The position numbers and the translations under genes were made by a program. Positions 1 to 7,981 of a DNA stretch of 43,733 nt are shown piece after piece. The notes below the pieces were generated by a model. That model saw only the letters and a list, made by a program, of their open reading frames with translations, did no database searches and was not told where the DNA came from. Location: positions 1 to 43,733 of the forward strand of contig DBMR01000104.1 of the NCBI GenBank assembly GCA_002298785.1, given 5' to 3'. Positions within the stretch are counted from its first letter, which is position 1, and each line of letters starts with the position of its first letter. The stretch is from Verrucomicrobia subdivision 3 bacterium UBA693 (GTDB taxonomy: Bacteria > Verrucomicrobiota > Verrucomicrobiia > Limisphaerales > UBA8199).

Positions 1-1090
1 CTTTTAATTTGAGTCAACTCGCCCGGAGAAACGCTGCGGCAAATCGACCCTGCTCACCGTGCTGGCCCGCCTGGTCCATCGCCCCGTCGTCTCCACCAAC
101 ATCAGCCCGCCCGCCTTCTTCCGCGTCATCGAGGAAGCCCGCCCCACCCTGCTCATCGATGAAGCCGACCGTCTCCTCAGAGGCAGCCAGGAACTGCGCG
201 GCATCCTTAATTCCGGCTACACCCGCTCCACCGCTTACGTGATGCGCACTTGTCCCCTCCGCCACCCTCCCGCCACCGGGCGCGCTCCCGTGCCGGCCGC
301 CACCCTGCCGGCGCCCGCCGCAGTTTCCTCCGCTCTCGGCCCTCCGGCCTCTGACCTCCACCCCCCGTCCGTGGGTTTGGTCAGCTTTTCTGCCTGGTGC
401 CCCAAGGCCCTCGCCGGCATTGGCCGCCTGCCCGACACCCTGGCCGATCGCTGCATCCTCATCCAAATGCAGCGCAAGACTCAACAGGAACAATGCGACC
501 GCCTGCGGGATCTGCGCACCACCTCCCTGCGCGAGCAATGCCTGCGGTTTGTTCACGACCACCAATCCGCGATCGCTGCGGCTCAACCCCTCATCCCCGC
601 CACCCTGAACGACCGCGCCGCGGACATCTGGGAACCGCTGTTCGTCCTGGCCGACCTCGTCGGCGGCTCCTGGCCGGACCTCGCCCGCGAGGCGGCGATC
701 CAGTTGACGGCCGCCGCCCACGAGCACGCCCCCATCGGGTTCCTCCTTCTCGACATCTTGATTCTCATGCTCCCGCTCCCGGAGGGCCGCATCTTCAGCC
801 GCACCCTCGCCGATGGCTTGAACCGCCTCACGGACCGGCCCTGGCGCACCCGCCAAAAAGTCTCGGAACTCTGGATCGCTCAACAACTTCGCCCCTACGG
901 TATTCAACCCCACACCGTCCGGATTGGCCAAACCCAGGCGAAGGGCTACGTCTTCCAGGATTTCCGCGATACCTTCCAGCGCTATATCCCCCGCGCCGAG
1001 ATCGACGCCCTCAAGGCCCAATACTGCTCCCAGCCAAGACCTGCCTCCACCCCCGACACCGCCGAACCCTCCGCTCCCCACCCAGCCTGA
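1..1090 (+). pseudogene. DUF3631 domain ATPase, 5'-degraded and cut by window edge
   Basis: The reading frame shows the core of DUF3631 proteins, P-loop ATPases found with primase/helicase modules on mobile elements. There is a Walker A region PEKRCGKST at bases 23-49, a LLIDEADRLL Walker B-like motif, ELRGILNSGYTR, and KALAGIGRLPDTLADRC. The 5' end is damaged. Removing one base from the ccc/gg run at 22-26 would give NSPEKRCGKS, the form usual in this family, so I infer a one-base insertion. The upstream frame also carries a TGA at 10-12, and the downstream frame a TAA at 5-7. A Pro/Ala-rich stretch of about 50 residues (bases 250-390) between the ILNSGYTR and KALAGIG blocks looks longer than usual. 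The only start left in frame is GTG at 59, which would lose the P-loop. Probably a dead remnant; a sequencing error is the alternative. Confidence 0.75.
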
Positions 1091-1107
1091 GCCTTGCGAC
1101 GGCTCCC

Positions 1108-1184
1108 GGGACGCCTTGGGACGCGTTTGGGACGGCTTAAACCTCCATCCTGACCAATGTTTACGGGCTTGGGACGGTGGGACG
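1108..1184. repeat. Cluster of five GGGACG hexamers (iteron-like)
   Basis: GGGACG occurs at 1108, 1118, 1129, 1171 and 1179, directly behind the DUF3631 remnant. The first three are spaced 10 and 11 bp, one helical turn, and lie on the same DNA face. This could be a binding-site cluster of a mobile element, or simple low-complexity decay. No gene is visible between 1091 and 1384; apart from these hexamers the stretch holds only the palindromic repeat at 1291-1320. Confidence 0.45.
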
Positions 1185-1290
1185 GCTTTTTCAGGGTGTG
1201 CCCCCCTCCCCCCACCACTTCACCCGGGCAGGGAGTGACTTACCCAGACAGGCGCGGACCCTGTGCGTAGGCCCCCTGTTCGGACGTGCA

Positions 1291-1320
1291 AAAGCGAGCT
1301 TGGAAGCTCGCGCTCCGGTT
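1291..1320. repeat. Dispersed palindromic repeat, single copy
   Basis: The core GCGAGCTTGGAAGCTCGC (1294-1311) is a perfect 8-bp inverted repeat around GG, preceded by TGCAAAA and followed by GCTCC. The same element with GCGGACTT/AAGTCCGC arms recurs three times at the far end of the window (43423-43733). The two versions differ by paired changes that keep the stem, so it is a structured dispersed element, not chance similarity. Confidence 0.75.
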
Positions 1321-1384
1321 TCAGGCCGGCTGCGGAGGGCATTGTGAGGTTGAAAAGCGGCGCGGTTTCTCCCACTTTAGAGCC

Positions 1385-1918
1385 ATGCGCAAGTTCATCC
1401 AGGCGGTCGGCGGCGTGGGGTTGGCCATTTTGACCATCACCGGCTGCAGCCAGCAGCCGCAGACGCTGCCGGTCCAGGATCCGCTTGCCCCGCGCCTGCC
1501 GGCCAAAGCCCAACCGCAGCTCGCGACGATTCGGCTGTGGATCGGCGCGGAGGAATTGAACACGGAGCTGGCGGTGTCCGCTGAACAGCAAATGACCGGC
1601 ATGATGTTCCGCACCAACATGGCCGAGAATGCCGGGATGATCTTTCCGCTGTCCTACACCCGCCAGGCCTCGTTCTGGATGATGAACTGTCCCCTGCCGC
1701 TTTCGGCCGCCTATATCGACCCGGACGGCATCATCCAGGAAATCCACGATTTCCAGCCGTTCAACACCAATTCGGTCGCGTCGGCCACGGAGAATATCCG
1801 CTTCGTGCTGGAAACGCCGCAGGGTTGGTTCAAGCGGCATAACATCGGGGTCGGCACGGCGGTGCGCACGGAGCGCGGTTCGCTCTTGCAAACGTTCTTC
1901 CCACTGGAGACCCGGTAG
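1385..1918 (+). CDS. DUF192 family lipoprotein
   Basis: A 177-residue protein of the DUF192 family, small secreted or membrane-anchored beta-rich proteins of unknown biochemical role. The N-terminus is a lipoprotein signal: MRK, a hydrophobic run and the lipobox ITGC with Cys21. The DUF192 domain spans about residues 45-170 and has the family features AVSAEQQMTGMMFR, a hydrophobic FPL block, SFWMMNCPLPL and AAYIDPDGIIQEIH, ending in VLETPQGWFKRHNI. ATG 1385 is chosen because it puts the signal peptide at the N-terminus; the frame is open further upstream but without signal-like sequence. The gene lies 56 bp before hemL on the same strand. No clear ribosome-binding site precedes it. The family call is firm, the function unknown. 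Confidence 0.85.
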   Translation: MRKFIQAVGGVGLAILTITGCSQQPQTLPVQDPLAPRLPAKAQPQLATIRLWIGAEELNTELAVSAEQQMTGMMFRTNMAENAGMIFPLSYTRQASFWMMNCPLPLSAAYIDPDGIIQEIHDFQPFNTNSVASATENIRFVLETPQGWFKRHNIGVGTAVRTERGSLLQTFFPLETR

Positions 1919-1974
1919 CCGGGACCGAAAAACTTTCCGCGTGCGTTCAGCGCGGCAGCGGTTAATTTCTGATT

Positions 1975-3261
1975 ATGATCTCGCGGCAAAAATCCGAGCA
2001 ACTATTTGCGGAAGCCCTTAAATGCATCCCGGGCGGCGTCAATTCCCCGGTGCGCGCCTTTCGGGCGGTGGGCGGCCAGCCGTTTTTCGCCTATAAAGCC
2101 AAGGGAGCGCACGTGTGGGATGTGGATGAAAACGAGTACGTGGATTACGTCGGGACCTGGGGGCCCGCCATCCTGGGCCACGCGCATCCGGCGATCATCA
2201 AGGCAGTGCAGGCGGCGGCGGAAAATGGGACCAGCTTCGGGATCCCCAATCCGTCCGAGGTCACCATGGCGAAGCTGATCTGCGCCTGGGTGCCTTCCGT
2301 CCAGAAAGTGCGCATGTGCAACTCGGGCACGGAAGCGACCATGTCGGCGATCCGGCTGGCCCGCGGTTTTACCCGCCGGGACAAGATCATCAAGTTCGAC
2401 GGCTGCTATCACGGGCACCACGATTCGCTGCTGGTGCGGGCGGGATCCGGCGCGCTGACGTTTGGCCACCCGGACAGCGCTGGCGTGCCGACGGCGTTCA
2501 CCGAGCACACGATTGTTTTGCCCTACAACGATGTGGCCGCGGTCAAGGCGGCCTTCGAGGCTAACGAGGACCAGATTGCGGGCATCATCATCGAGCCCGT
2601 GCCGGGCAATGCCGGGCTGTATCTGCCGCAGCCGGGTTACCTTGAGGCGCTCCGCCAAATCACCAAAGACGCCGGCGCCCTCTTGATTTTCGACGAAGTC
2701 ATGACCGGGTTCAGGCTCGCGCGCGGGGGCGCCCAGGAACGGTTTGGCATCACCCCGGACCTGAGTTGCTTCGGCAAAGTGATTGGTGGCGGTTTACCGG
2801 TGGGTGCGTTCGGGGGAAGACGCGAGATCATGGATTGCCTGGCGCCGTTGGGCCCGGTTTACCAGGCCGGCACTCTGAGCGGAAACCCGGTGGCCATGGC
2901 CGCCGGGATCGCAGCCCTCATACAGATCGAAGCCACCGACGCCTACAACACGCTCGAACGGATTGGAGCCGAACTCGAGACCGGCATGAAAGCGGCCGCC
3001 CACCAGGCCGGCATCCCGGTCCAATTCAATCGCTGCGGCTCGATGTTCTGCGGCTATTTCACTGCGGAACCAGTACACAACCTCGCCGATGCAATGAAGA
3101 GCAACCGCGAGCGCTTCAAGAAATACTTCCATGGCATGCTCGAAGAAGGCGTCTACCTTGCCCCATCCCAATTCGAGGCCGGCTTCATCTCCACCGCCCA
3201 CGGGCCCGAGGACATCGAACACACCCTCAAAGCCGCCACAAAAGTACTGAAAACTCTCTAG
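1975..3261 (+). CDS. hemL: Glutamate-1-semialdehyde 2,1-aminomutase
   Basis: Converts glutamate-1-semialdehyde to 5-aminolevulinate, the last step of the C5 route to tetrapyrroles, in the cytoplasm with PLP. The 428-residue length is that of the family. Visible motifs are GGVNSPVRAF near the N-terminus, NSGTEATMSAIRLAR (about 116-130), YHGHHDSLLVRAGSG, the PLP-site aspartate in LLIFDEVMTGFR (about 237-247) and the Schiff-base lysine K268 in CFGKVIGGGLPVGAFGG. The ATG at 1975 gives the standard N-terminus. There is no obvious Shine-Dalgarno sequence. ruvX follows after 9 bp, so the two are probably cotranscribed. Confidence 0.97.
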   Translation: MISRQKSEQLFAEALKCIPGGVNSPVRAFRAVGGQPFFAYKAKGAHVWDVDENEYVDYVGTWGPAILGHAHPAIIKAVQAAAENGTSFGIPNPSEVTMAKLICAWVPSVQKVRMCNSGTEATMSAIRLARGFTRRDKIIKFDGCYHGHHDSLLVRAGSGALTFGHPDSAGVPTAFTEHTIVLPYNDVAAVKAAFEANEDQIAGIIIEPVPGNAGLYLPQPGYLEALRQITKDAGALLIFDEVMTGFRLARGGAQERFGITPDLSCFGKVIGGGLPVGAFGGRREIMDCLAPLGPVYQAGTLSGNPVAMAAGIAALIQIEATDAYNTLERIGAELETGMKAAAHQAGIPVQFNRCGSMFCGYFTAEPVHNLADAMKSNRERFKKYFHGMLEEGVYLAPSQFEAGFISTAHGPEDIEHTLKAATKVLKTL

Positions 3262-3270
3262 CCGTCCGGT

Positions 3271-3684
3271 ATGCGCATCCTGGCCATTGACCACGGTTCA
3301 ACTCGCATCGGCATAGCGATCAGCGACGAACTGAAGCTGATCGCTCAACCGCTCGAGTTCATTCCGGCGGAGCCTTTCGCCGCTTTCCTGGACCGGCTGA
3401 AGTCGTTGCTGCGCGAGAAAGAGGTGGAACTGGTCCTGGTCGGCATGCCCCGCAACATGGACGGCAGCTATGGCCCCGCAGCGCTGAAGGTGCAGGAGTT
3501 TATCGCGGTCCTGAAGGAGGCGATCACCGTGCCGATCAAGATCTGGGATGAACGTCTGACCTCGGTGCAGGCCAATCGTTATCTCATCGAAGGAAACGTG
3601 CGCCGGGACAAACGTAAAGAGAAAGTGGACAAGATGGCGGCGGCGATCCTGCTCCAGAGTTACCTGGATGCAGGCGGAGGCTGA
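3271..3684 (+). CDS. ruvX: Putative pre-16S rRNA nuclease / Holliday junction resolvase-like YqgF
   Basis: A 137-residue protein of the YqgF/RuvX RNase H-fold family, involved in 16S rRNA 5'-end maturation in E. coli and once proposed as a Holliday junction resolvase. The family motifs are clear: AIDHGSTRIGIA with catalytic Asp7, LVLVGMPRNMDGS (normally hGlPl.mdG), the WDERLTSVQA block with its acidic residue, and DKMAAAILLQSYLD at the C-terminus with the last catalytic Asp. The length is typical. It starts 9 bp after hemL, suggesting translation from the same message. The following 195 bp up to the thioredoxin-like gene hold no gene. Confidence 0.93.
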   Translation: MRILAIDHGSTRIGIAISDELKLIAQPLEFIPAEPFAAFLDRLKSLLREKEVELVLVGMPRNMDGSYGPAALKVQEFIAVLKEAITVPIKIWDERLTSVQANRYLIEGNVRRDKRKEKVDKMAAAILLQSYLDAGGG

Positions 3685-3866
3685 TTCCCGCCGGGAGGTT
3701 ACGTTTGAGCGCCTCCCGCGCATTTTTGCTGTCGCTGACAGCAGGGCTGCACGAGATGACACACCGGCACAGGTTGTCATCGTGCTCGCCAAAATTTTTT
3801 CTGGTGGTAGCTTGACCGGTAATGAAACACAAGCGGCTTAACCACGCCGTTTGAACCGACCTCATC

Positions 3867-3873
3867 AAAGGAG
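3867..3873 (+). promoter_or_regulatory. Strong Shine-Dalgarno site
   Basis: AAAGGAG lies 6 bp before ATG 3880. It fixes the start of the thioredoxin-like gene and stands out because most genes in this window have no recognisable ribosome-binding site. Confidence 0.75.
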
Positions 3874-3879
3874 ATCTAT

Positions 3880-4968
3880 ATGAAAATCAACCAAATCAAA
3901 GGGACAGCCGCGCTGTCGGCGCTGGCGGTGGGCACGATGCTGGCGTTTGCTGAGGAACCAACTCTCAAGGTGGGGGACCCCGCCCCGAAACTCCAGACCG
4001 GCAAATGGATCCAGGGCGAACCGGTTAAGGAATTCGAAAAGGGCAAGGCGTATATCGTCGAGTTCTGGGCCACCTGGTGCGGGCCGTGCCGGGAATCGAT
4101 ACCCCATTTGAAAGAAACCTATGTGAAGTATCGGGAAAAGAACCTGGTGGTGATTGGCCAGGATTGCTGGGAGAATGACGAGAGCCTGGTGGCGCCGTTC
4201 GTGAAAAAGATGGGAGATAAAATGACTTACCGCGTCGCCCTCGATGATAAGAGCAAGGATAAGAAGGGCGAAATGGCCCAGAAATGGATGGCGGCAGCCG
4301 GTCAAAACGGTATCCCCAGCGCTTTCCTGGTGAACAAGGAGGGAATCATCGCCTGGATCGGGCACCCGATGACCTTAAAGGAGAAAACGATCGATGAAGT
4401 GCTCGCCGGCACTTATGACGTGCAGAAAGCCGCGATCGCGTTCGAAAAAGAGCAGAAGGAGGCGGCTAAAATGGAGAAGGTCTGGGCGAGCTTCAATAAA
4501 TCCATGCAGGCGAAGAAATGGGACGATGCCCAGAGCCAACTCGAGGAGATCGAAAAGGATATGTCCGCCGACCAACGCGAGAACCTCGATTTTCCCCGCC
4601 TGGCAATCCTGTTCGGCAAGGAAGACTACACGGCCGCATACAAACTGGTGACGAAACTGAGCGATGCGCACAAGCAGGATGCGGCATGGCAGAACGGTTT
4701 GGCCTGGCAAATCGCGACTGACCCTACGATCAAGCAGCGGGACCTGAAACTAGCCGAACTTTGCGCCAGTCGCGCCAACGAGGCAAGCCAGGGGAAGGAC
4801 CCGTCCATTCTCGACACGGTTGCCCGCGTCAAATTCATGCAAGGCAATAAGGAAGAAGCACTTGCTTTGCAGGAAAAGGCGGTGGGGCTGGCAGACGGCG
4901 ACCTCAAAACCGAACTCACGAAGACCTTGGAAAGCTACAAGAAGGGGGAAGTGCCCAAGGCGCAATAG
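3880..4968 (+). CDS. Exported TlpA-like thioredoxin-fold protein with helical C-terminal extension
   Basis: A 362-residue protein with a Sec signal peptide (residues 1-24, likely cleaved after AFA). A TlpA/AhpC-type redoxin domain spans about 28-175 and contains EFWATWCGPCRESIPHL with redox cysteines Cys67 and Cys70 and the cis-proline region GIPSAFLV. It probably acts as a periplasmic disulfide reductase or oxidoreductase. Residues 180-362 are Lys/Glu/Ala-rich and helical, resembling a TPR-like scaffold. Such long tails occur on Verrucomicrobia and Planctomycetes thioredoxin proteins, but the partner is unknown. The start is set by the strong Shine-Dalgarno sequence at 3867. The gene stands alone, ends at a good terminator (4981-5007) and faces the DUF1015 gene convergently. 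Confidence 0.9.
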   Translation: MKINQIKGTAALSALAVGTMLAFAEEPTLKVGDPAPKLQTGKWIQGEPVKEFEKGKAYIVEFWATWCGPCRESIPHLKETYVKYREKNLVVIGQDCWENDESLVAPFVKKMGDKMTYRVALDDKSKDKKGEMAQKWMAAAGQNGIPSAFLVNKEGIIAWIGHPMTLKEKTIDEVLAGTYDVQKAAIAFEKEQKEAAKMEKVWASFNKSMQAKKWDDAQSQLEEIEKDMSADQRENLDFPRLAILFGKEDYTAAYKLVTKLSDAHKQDAAWQNGLAWQIATDPTIKQRDLKLAELCASRANEASQGKDPSILDTVARVKFMQGNKEEALALQEKAVGLADGDLKTELTKTLESYKKGEVPKAQ

Positions 4969-4980
4969 CCCGATAAACGG

Positions 4981-5007
4981 AAAGGCCGGGTTATTCACCC
5001 GGCCTTT
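4981..5007 (+). terminator. Hairpin terminator of the thioredoxin-like gene
   Basis: AAAGGCCGGG (4981-4990) pairs perfectly with CCCGGCCTTT (4998-5007) around a 7-base loop, 12 bp after the stop codon. No long T run follows on the + strand, but the stem's own terminal TTT serves, and the A run supports bidirectional use. Confidence 0.8.
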
Positions 5008-5137
5008 AACACGCTACAAAACATTTCAAATCCTAGATGCCGCGCCGCAGACATACGCTATCAGCCACACACGGTCTGATTACTGCGTTTTTGCATCACC
5101 AACGAGAACAGATTACCACAAGCCGTTTAAAGCGCAT

Positions 5138-5185
5138 GTCACCATTACTGGTGACACCGTGTCCCCAACTGGTGACAGCGTCACC
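5138..5185. repeat. Paired GTCACC/GGTGAC inverted repeats
   Basis: GTCACC (5138) pairs with GGTGAC (5150), and GGTGAC (5171) pairs with GTCACC (5180). The two palindromes are centred about 31 bp apart, roughly three helical turns. They lie just outside the stop codon of the minus-strand DUF1015 gene, so they may be transcription terminators for the converging genes or a repeated binding site. Nothing else is visible in 5008-5190. Confidence 0.5.
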
Positions 5186-5190
5186 AGGCA

Positions 5191-6405
5191 CTACAGCATG
5201 TGGCAAAACATCGCGTCCCGCAGCTTGGGCTCAAACCAGGTGCTCTTGGGCGGCATGATGCCTCCCTGATCCGCGATGCTCATCAGGTCCCCGATGCTCG
5301 TCGGATACATCGAGAAGGCGCAGGCGTGATCCCCGGAATTCACGAGTTTCTCCAACTCGGCAACACCACGAATGCCGCCCACGAAGTTGATGCGCTTGCT
5401 GGTCCGGGGATCCTCGATTCCAAACAGCGGCGCGAGCACGCGATCCTGCAACAGGCTGACATCCAAACCCGCGATTCCGGTGACGCCCGTCGTCCAGCTC
5501 GGCAAAAATTTCAACCTGTGCCAACCGCCGTCCAGATACAAACCCAACTCCCCTTTGGCATGGACTTGTCCGCCCCCGCCGGGCGTGATCGAAAACACCT
5601 CGCTTAACTTCGTCAACAACCCCGCCGCCGTCATGCCGTTCAGATCTTTGAGCACGCGGTTATAGGGCAGAATGTTCACCTGGTTATCGGGAAAAATAAC
5701 GCTCAGAAACCACGCGCTGTGCCCGGCCCCAGCGCGGGCTTGATATACCCGAGCAGCCGCCGCGCTGCGATGATGCCCGTCCGCAATGTAGAGGCACGGC
5801 AGAGCGGCGAAGATCTGTTCGACCAACCGCAGGTCGTTCGGGTCGCCGAGCGCCCAGGCCGAGTGCCGCACGCCGTCCGGCGCGGTAAAATCGATCTCCG
5901 GTGACGCCGCGGTCCGCTGGCGCACTAATTCATCCATCGCGGGCTGTGCCTTATAGACCAGGAATACCGGGCCGGTCTGTGAATCCAGGGTCTGGATGTG
6001 CCGCACCCGGTCGTCTTCTTTATCCGGGCGGGTGAATTCGTGCTTTTTGATAATGCCGGCAAGATAGTCCGCGCAACTCGCGGCCGCCACCAGGCCGATT
6101 TGCGAGTGACTCCCCATCACCTGCCGATACAAATAAAAGGCGGGCGCTGCATCCTGCCGCAACACGCCGTCCCGGATCAAGCGCTCGAAGTTCTCCCGTC
6201 CCTTGGCATATACCGGCGAGGAGTAAAGGTCCGTGCCGGGCGGCAGGTCTATCTCCGGCTTGCTGACGTGCAGGAAGCTGAGCGGATTATCCCGGGCAAT
6301 CTCCCGGGCTTCCTCGGAGGACATGACGTCGTAGGGCAGCTCGCATACGCGATCAGCCAACTCCGGTTTGGGCCGAAGGGCGGCAAAAGGTCTGATATTA
6401 GCCAT
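5191..6405 (-). CDS. DUF1015 family protein
   Basis: A 404-residue protein of the DUF1015 family, widespread in bacteria and often near serine biosynthesis genes, with no settled function. Family hallmarks are the N-terminal IRPFAALRPKPELADRV followed by CELPYDVMSSEEAREIA and NPLSFLHVSKPEIDLP, and the conserved YIADGHHRSAAAARVY block at about 210. Length is typical. It has no signal peptide or membrane segment, so it is cytoplasmic. It lies downstream of phoU on the same strand after 55 bp. A weak 7-bp hairpin (6449-6476) overlaps the phoU end, so readthrough from the pst operon is possible but unproven. Confidence 0.88.
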   Translation of the reverse strand: MANIRPFAALRPKPELADRVCELPYDVMSSEEAREIARDNPLSFLHVSKPEIDLPPGTDLYSSPVYAKGRENFERLIRDGVLRQDAAPAFYLYRQVMGSHSQIGLVAAASCADYLAGIIKKHEFTRPDKEDDRVRHIQTLDSQTGPVFLVYKAQPAMDELVRQRTAASPEIDFTAPDGVRHSAWALGDPNDLRLVEQIFAALPCLYIADGHHRSAAAARVYQARAGAGHSAWFLSVIFPDNQVNILPYNRVLKDLNGMTAAGLLTKLSEVFSITPGGGGQVHAKGELGLYLDGGWHRLKFLPSWTTGVTGIAGLDVSLLQDRVLAPLFGIEDPRTSKRINFVGGIRGVAELEKLVNSGDHACAFSMYPTSIGDLMSIADQGGIMPPKSTWFEPKLRDAMFCHML

Positions 6406-6460
6406 GAATGGGCCATACCATAGGCACAGGTTGGGGAGGATTCAAGGGGCCAACCTCGCT

Positions 6461-7132
6461 TCAGCCAGCGGTTGGCTTCGCGGCCTGGCTGTGGCGGATA
6501 TCCTCAGCTTCGCACAAGTAGACGACTTCCTCGGCGATGTTTTTGGCATGATCGGCGATGCGCTCCAGGCATTTGGAAACGGTGATGAGGTGCAGACCGC
6601 GATGGATATTCTCCGGACTTTCAGTCATCAAAGCGACCAACTGGCGATAAATCTGCCGGTTCAATTCATCGATCGCCTTGTCCTGGGGAATCACGGCGCG
6701 GGCCGCCGTCGCATCCGAGCGCACGAAGGCATCGAGCGCCTGTTTCAGCAGGTTGAGCGCCATGCCGGCCATCTGCTGCAATCCCAGATCGAATTTTAGC
6801 GGAGGTTCCTGGGCCAGCTCGAGTGCACGTTTGGCAATCTTGGTGGCTTCGTCCCCCACGCGTTCGACGTTCTGCGAAAGGCGCATGGCAATGGTGATCA
6901 GGCGCAACTGGGACGCCAGGGGCGCCTTGGCCAACAGTGAAATCGCCAGATTGTCCACCTCGACCTCGAAACGGTCGATGATTTCGTCGTCCCGCTTCAC
7001 CCGCTCCGCCAGCGCGTCATCCCGGTTCACCAGGGCCTCGACCGAGTTTTTGACCGCCTCCTCCGCGTGGCTCGCCATCGTGAGCAGCATCTGCTTCAGA
7101 TCGGAGAGTTCCTTTTCAAAATGAGTCTGCAT
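6461..7132 (-). CDS. phoU: Phosphate signalling complex protein PhoU
   Basis: A 223-residue all-helical protein made of two PhoU repeats (about 8-95 and 115-205). It links the Pst transporter to the PhoR/PhoB two-component system and keeps the Pho regulon repressed when phosphate is sufficient. The start MQTHFEKELSDLKQMLLTM and the block RVGDEATKIAKRALEL are family signatures, as is CLERIADHAKNIAEEVVYL in the second repeat, which carries the metal-binding E..D motif. It is the last gene of pstSCAB-phoU and starts 14 bp after the pstB stop. Identification is firm from sequence and position. No phoR/phoB pair lies in this window. Confidence 0.96.
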   Translation of the reverse strand: MQTHFEKELSDLKQMLLTMASHAEEAVKNSVEALVNRDDALAERVKRDDEIIDRFEVEVDNLAISLLAKAPLASQLRLITIAMRLSQNVERVGDEATKIAKRALELAQEPPLKFDLGLQQMAGMALNLLKQALDAFVRSDATAARAVIPQDKAIDELNRQIYRQLVALMTESPENIHRGLHLITVSKCLERIADHAKNIAEEVVYLCEAEDIRHSQAAKPTAG

Positions 7133-7146
7133 GATGAAATCCGGGT

Positions 7147-7980
7147 TCAGCCAAACCGGCCGGTGACATAATCTTCAGTTTGTTTCACTGCCGGGTGGGT
7201 AAAGATCTTGGTGGTGGCATCGTACTCCACGAGGCGGCCCAGGTAGAAAAAAGCCGTGTGATCCGAGATTCGCGCCGCCTGCTGCATATTATGAGTGACA
7301 ATGACGATGGTGAAATCGCGTTTCAACTCCAAAATCAATTCCTCGATGCGCGCGGTGGCCAGCGGATCCAGCGCCGACGCCGGCTCATCCATCAGAATGA
7401 TCTCGGGACGAATGGCGATGGCCCGGGCAATGCAGAGCCGCTGCTGTTGCCCGCCAGAAAGACCCAGCGCGCTGGTATGCAACCGGTCCTTGACCTCATC
7501 CCACAAGGCGGCCTGACGCAGGCTCCGTTCCACAATCTCTTCCAACTCCGCCCGCCGGGTGGTGCCATGGAGTCGCAAAGCATAGGCGATGTTCTCGAAA
7601 ATGCTCTTGGGAAACGGATTCGAGCGTTGAAAAACCATCCCGACCTGTTTGCGCAATTCGATCAGATGGACCTCTTTCGAGTAGATATCCTCGCCGTTGA
7701 TCTCGACCTGGCCTTCGATGCGCACATTATCAATCAGATCGTTCATCCGGTTGAAGCACCGTAGCAAAGTGGACTTGCCGCAGCCGGAGGGTCCGATAAA
7801 AGCCGTGACGAGATTCTTGCGAATGGCGATGGAAATCTGGTTCAGCGCCTGGGCGGCGCCGTAAAAGAGCGACAACTCGCGGACCTTGATGATCACGGGA
7901 GCGGCGTCGGCGGCACCGCTCGTCGCGGCCACCTTAGGCAGGGCGATTTGTGGCGAGGATTTCTCGGTCATAGCCGTCAT
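7147..7980 (-). CDS. pstB: Phosphate ABC transporter ATP-binding protein
   Basis: The ATPase of the high-affinity phosphate importer. The protein has 277 residues from ATG 7980. Walker A is GPSGCGKST (63-71), the Q loop lies in GMVFQRSNPFPKSIFEN, the ABC signature is LSGGQQQRL (174-182) and Walker B ILMDEP (195-200), followed by SALDP. The frame stays open 20 codons further upstream, but those codons lie inside pstA. ATG 7980 lies 1 bp after the pstA stop and is the likely start; ATG 7971 is an alternative. A residue preface of about 30 precedes the usual PstB core. Confidence 0.96.
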   Translation of the reverse strand: MTAMTEKSSPQIALPKVAATSGAADAAPVIIKVRELSLFYGAAQALNQISIAIRKNLVTAFIGPSGCGKSTLLRCFNRMNDLIDNVRIEGQVEINGEDIYSKEVHLIELRKQVGMVFQRSNPFPKSIFENIAYALRLHGTTRRAELEEIVERSLRQAALWDEVKDRLHTSALGLSGGQQQRLCIARAIAIRPEIILMDEPASALDPLATARIEELILELKRDFTIVIVTHNMQQAARISDHTAFFYLGRLVEYDATTKIFTHPAVKQTEDYVTGRFG

Positions 7981-7981
7981 G

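Noticed and set aside
6449..6476. Hairpin GCCAACC/GGTTGGC as terminator of the pst operon
   Set aside because: The stem is only 7 bp with a long loop, no T run follows, and it overlaps the end of phoU.
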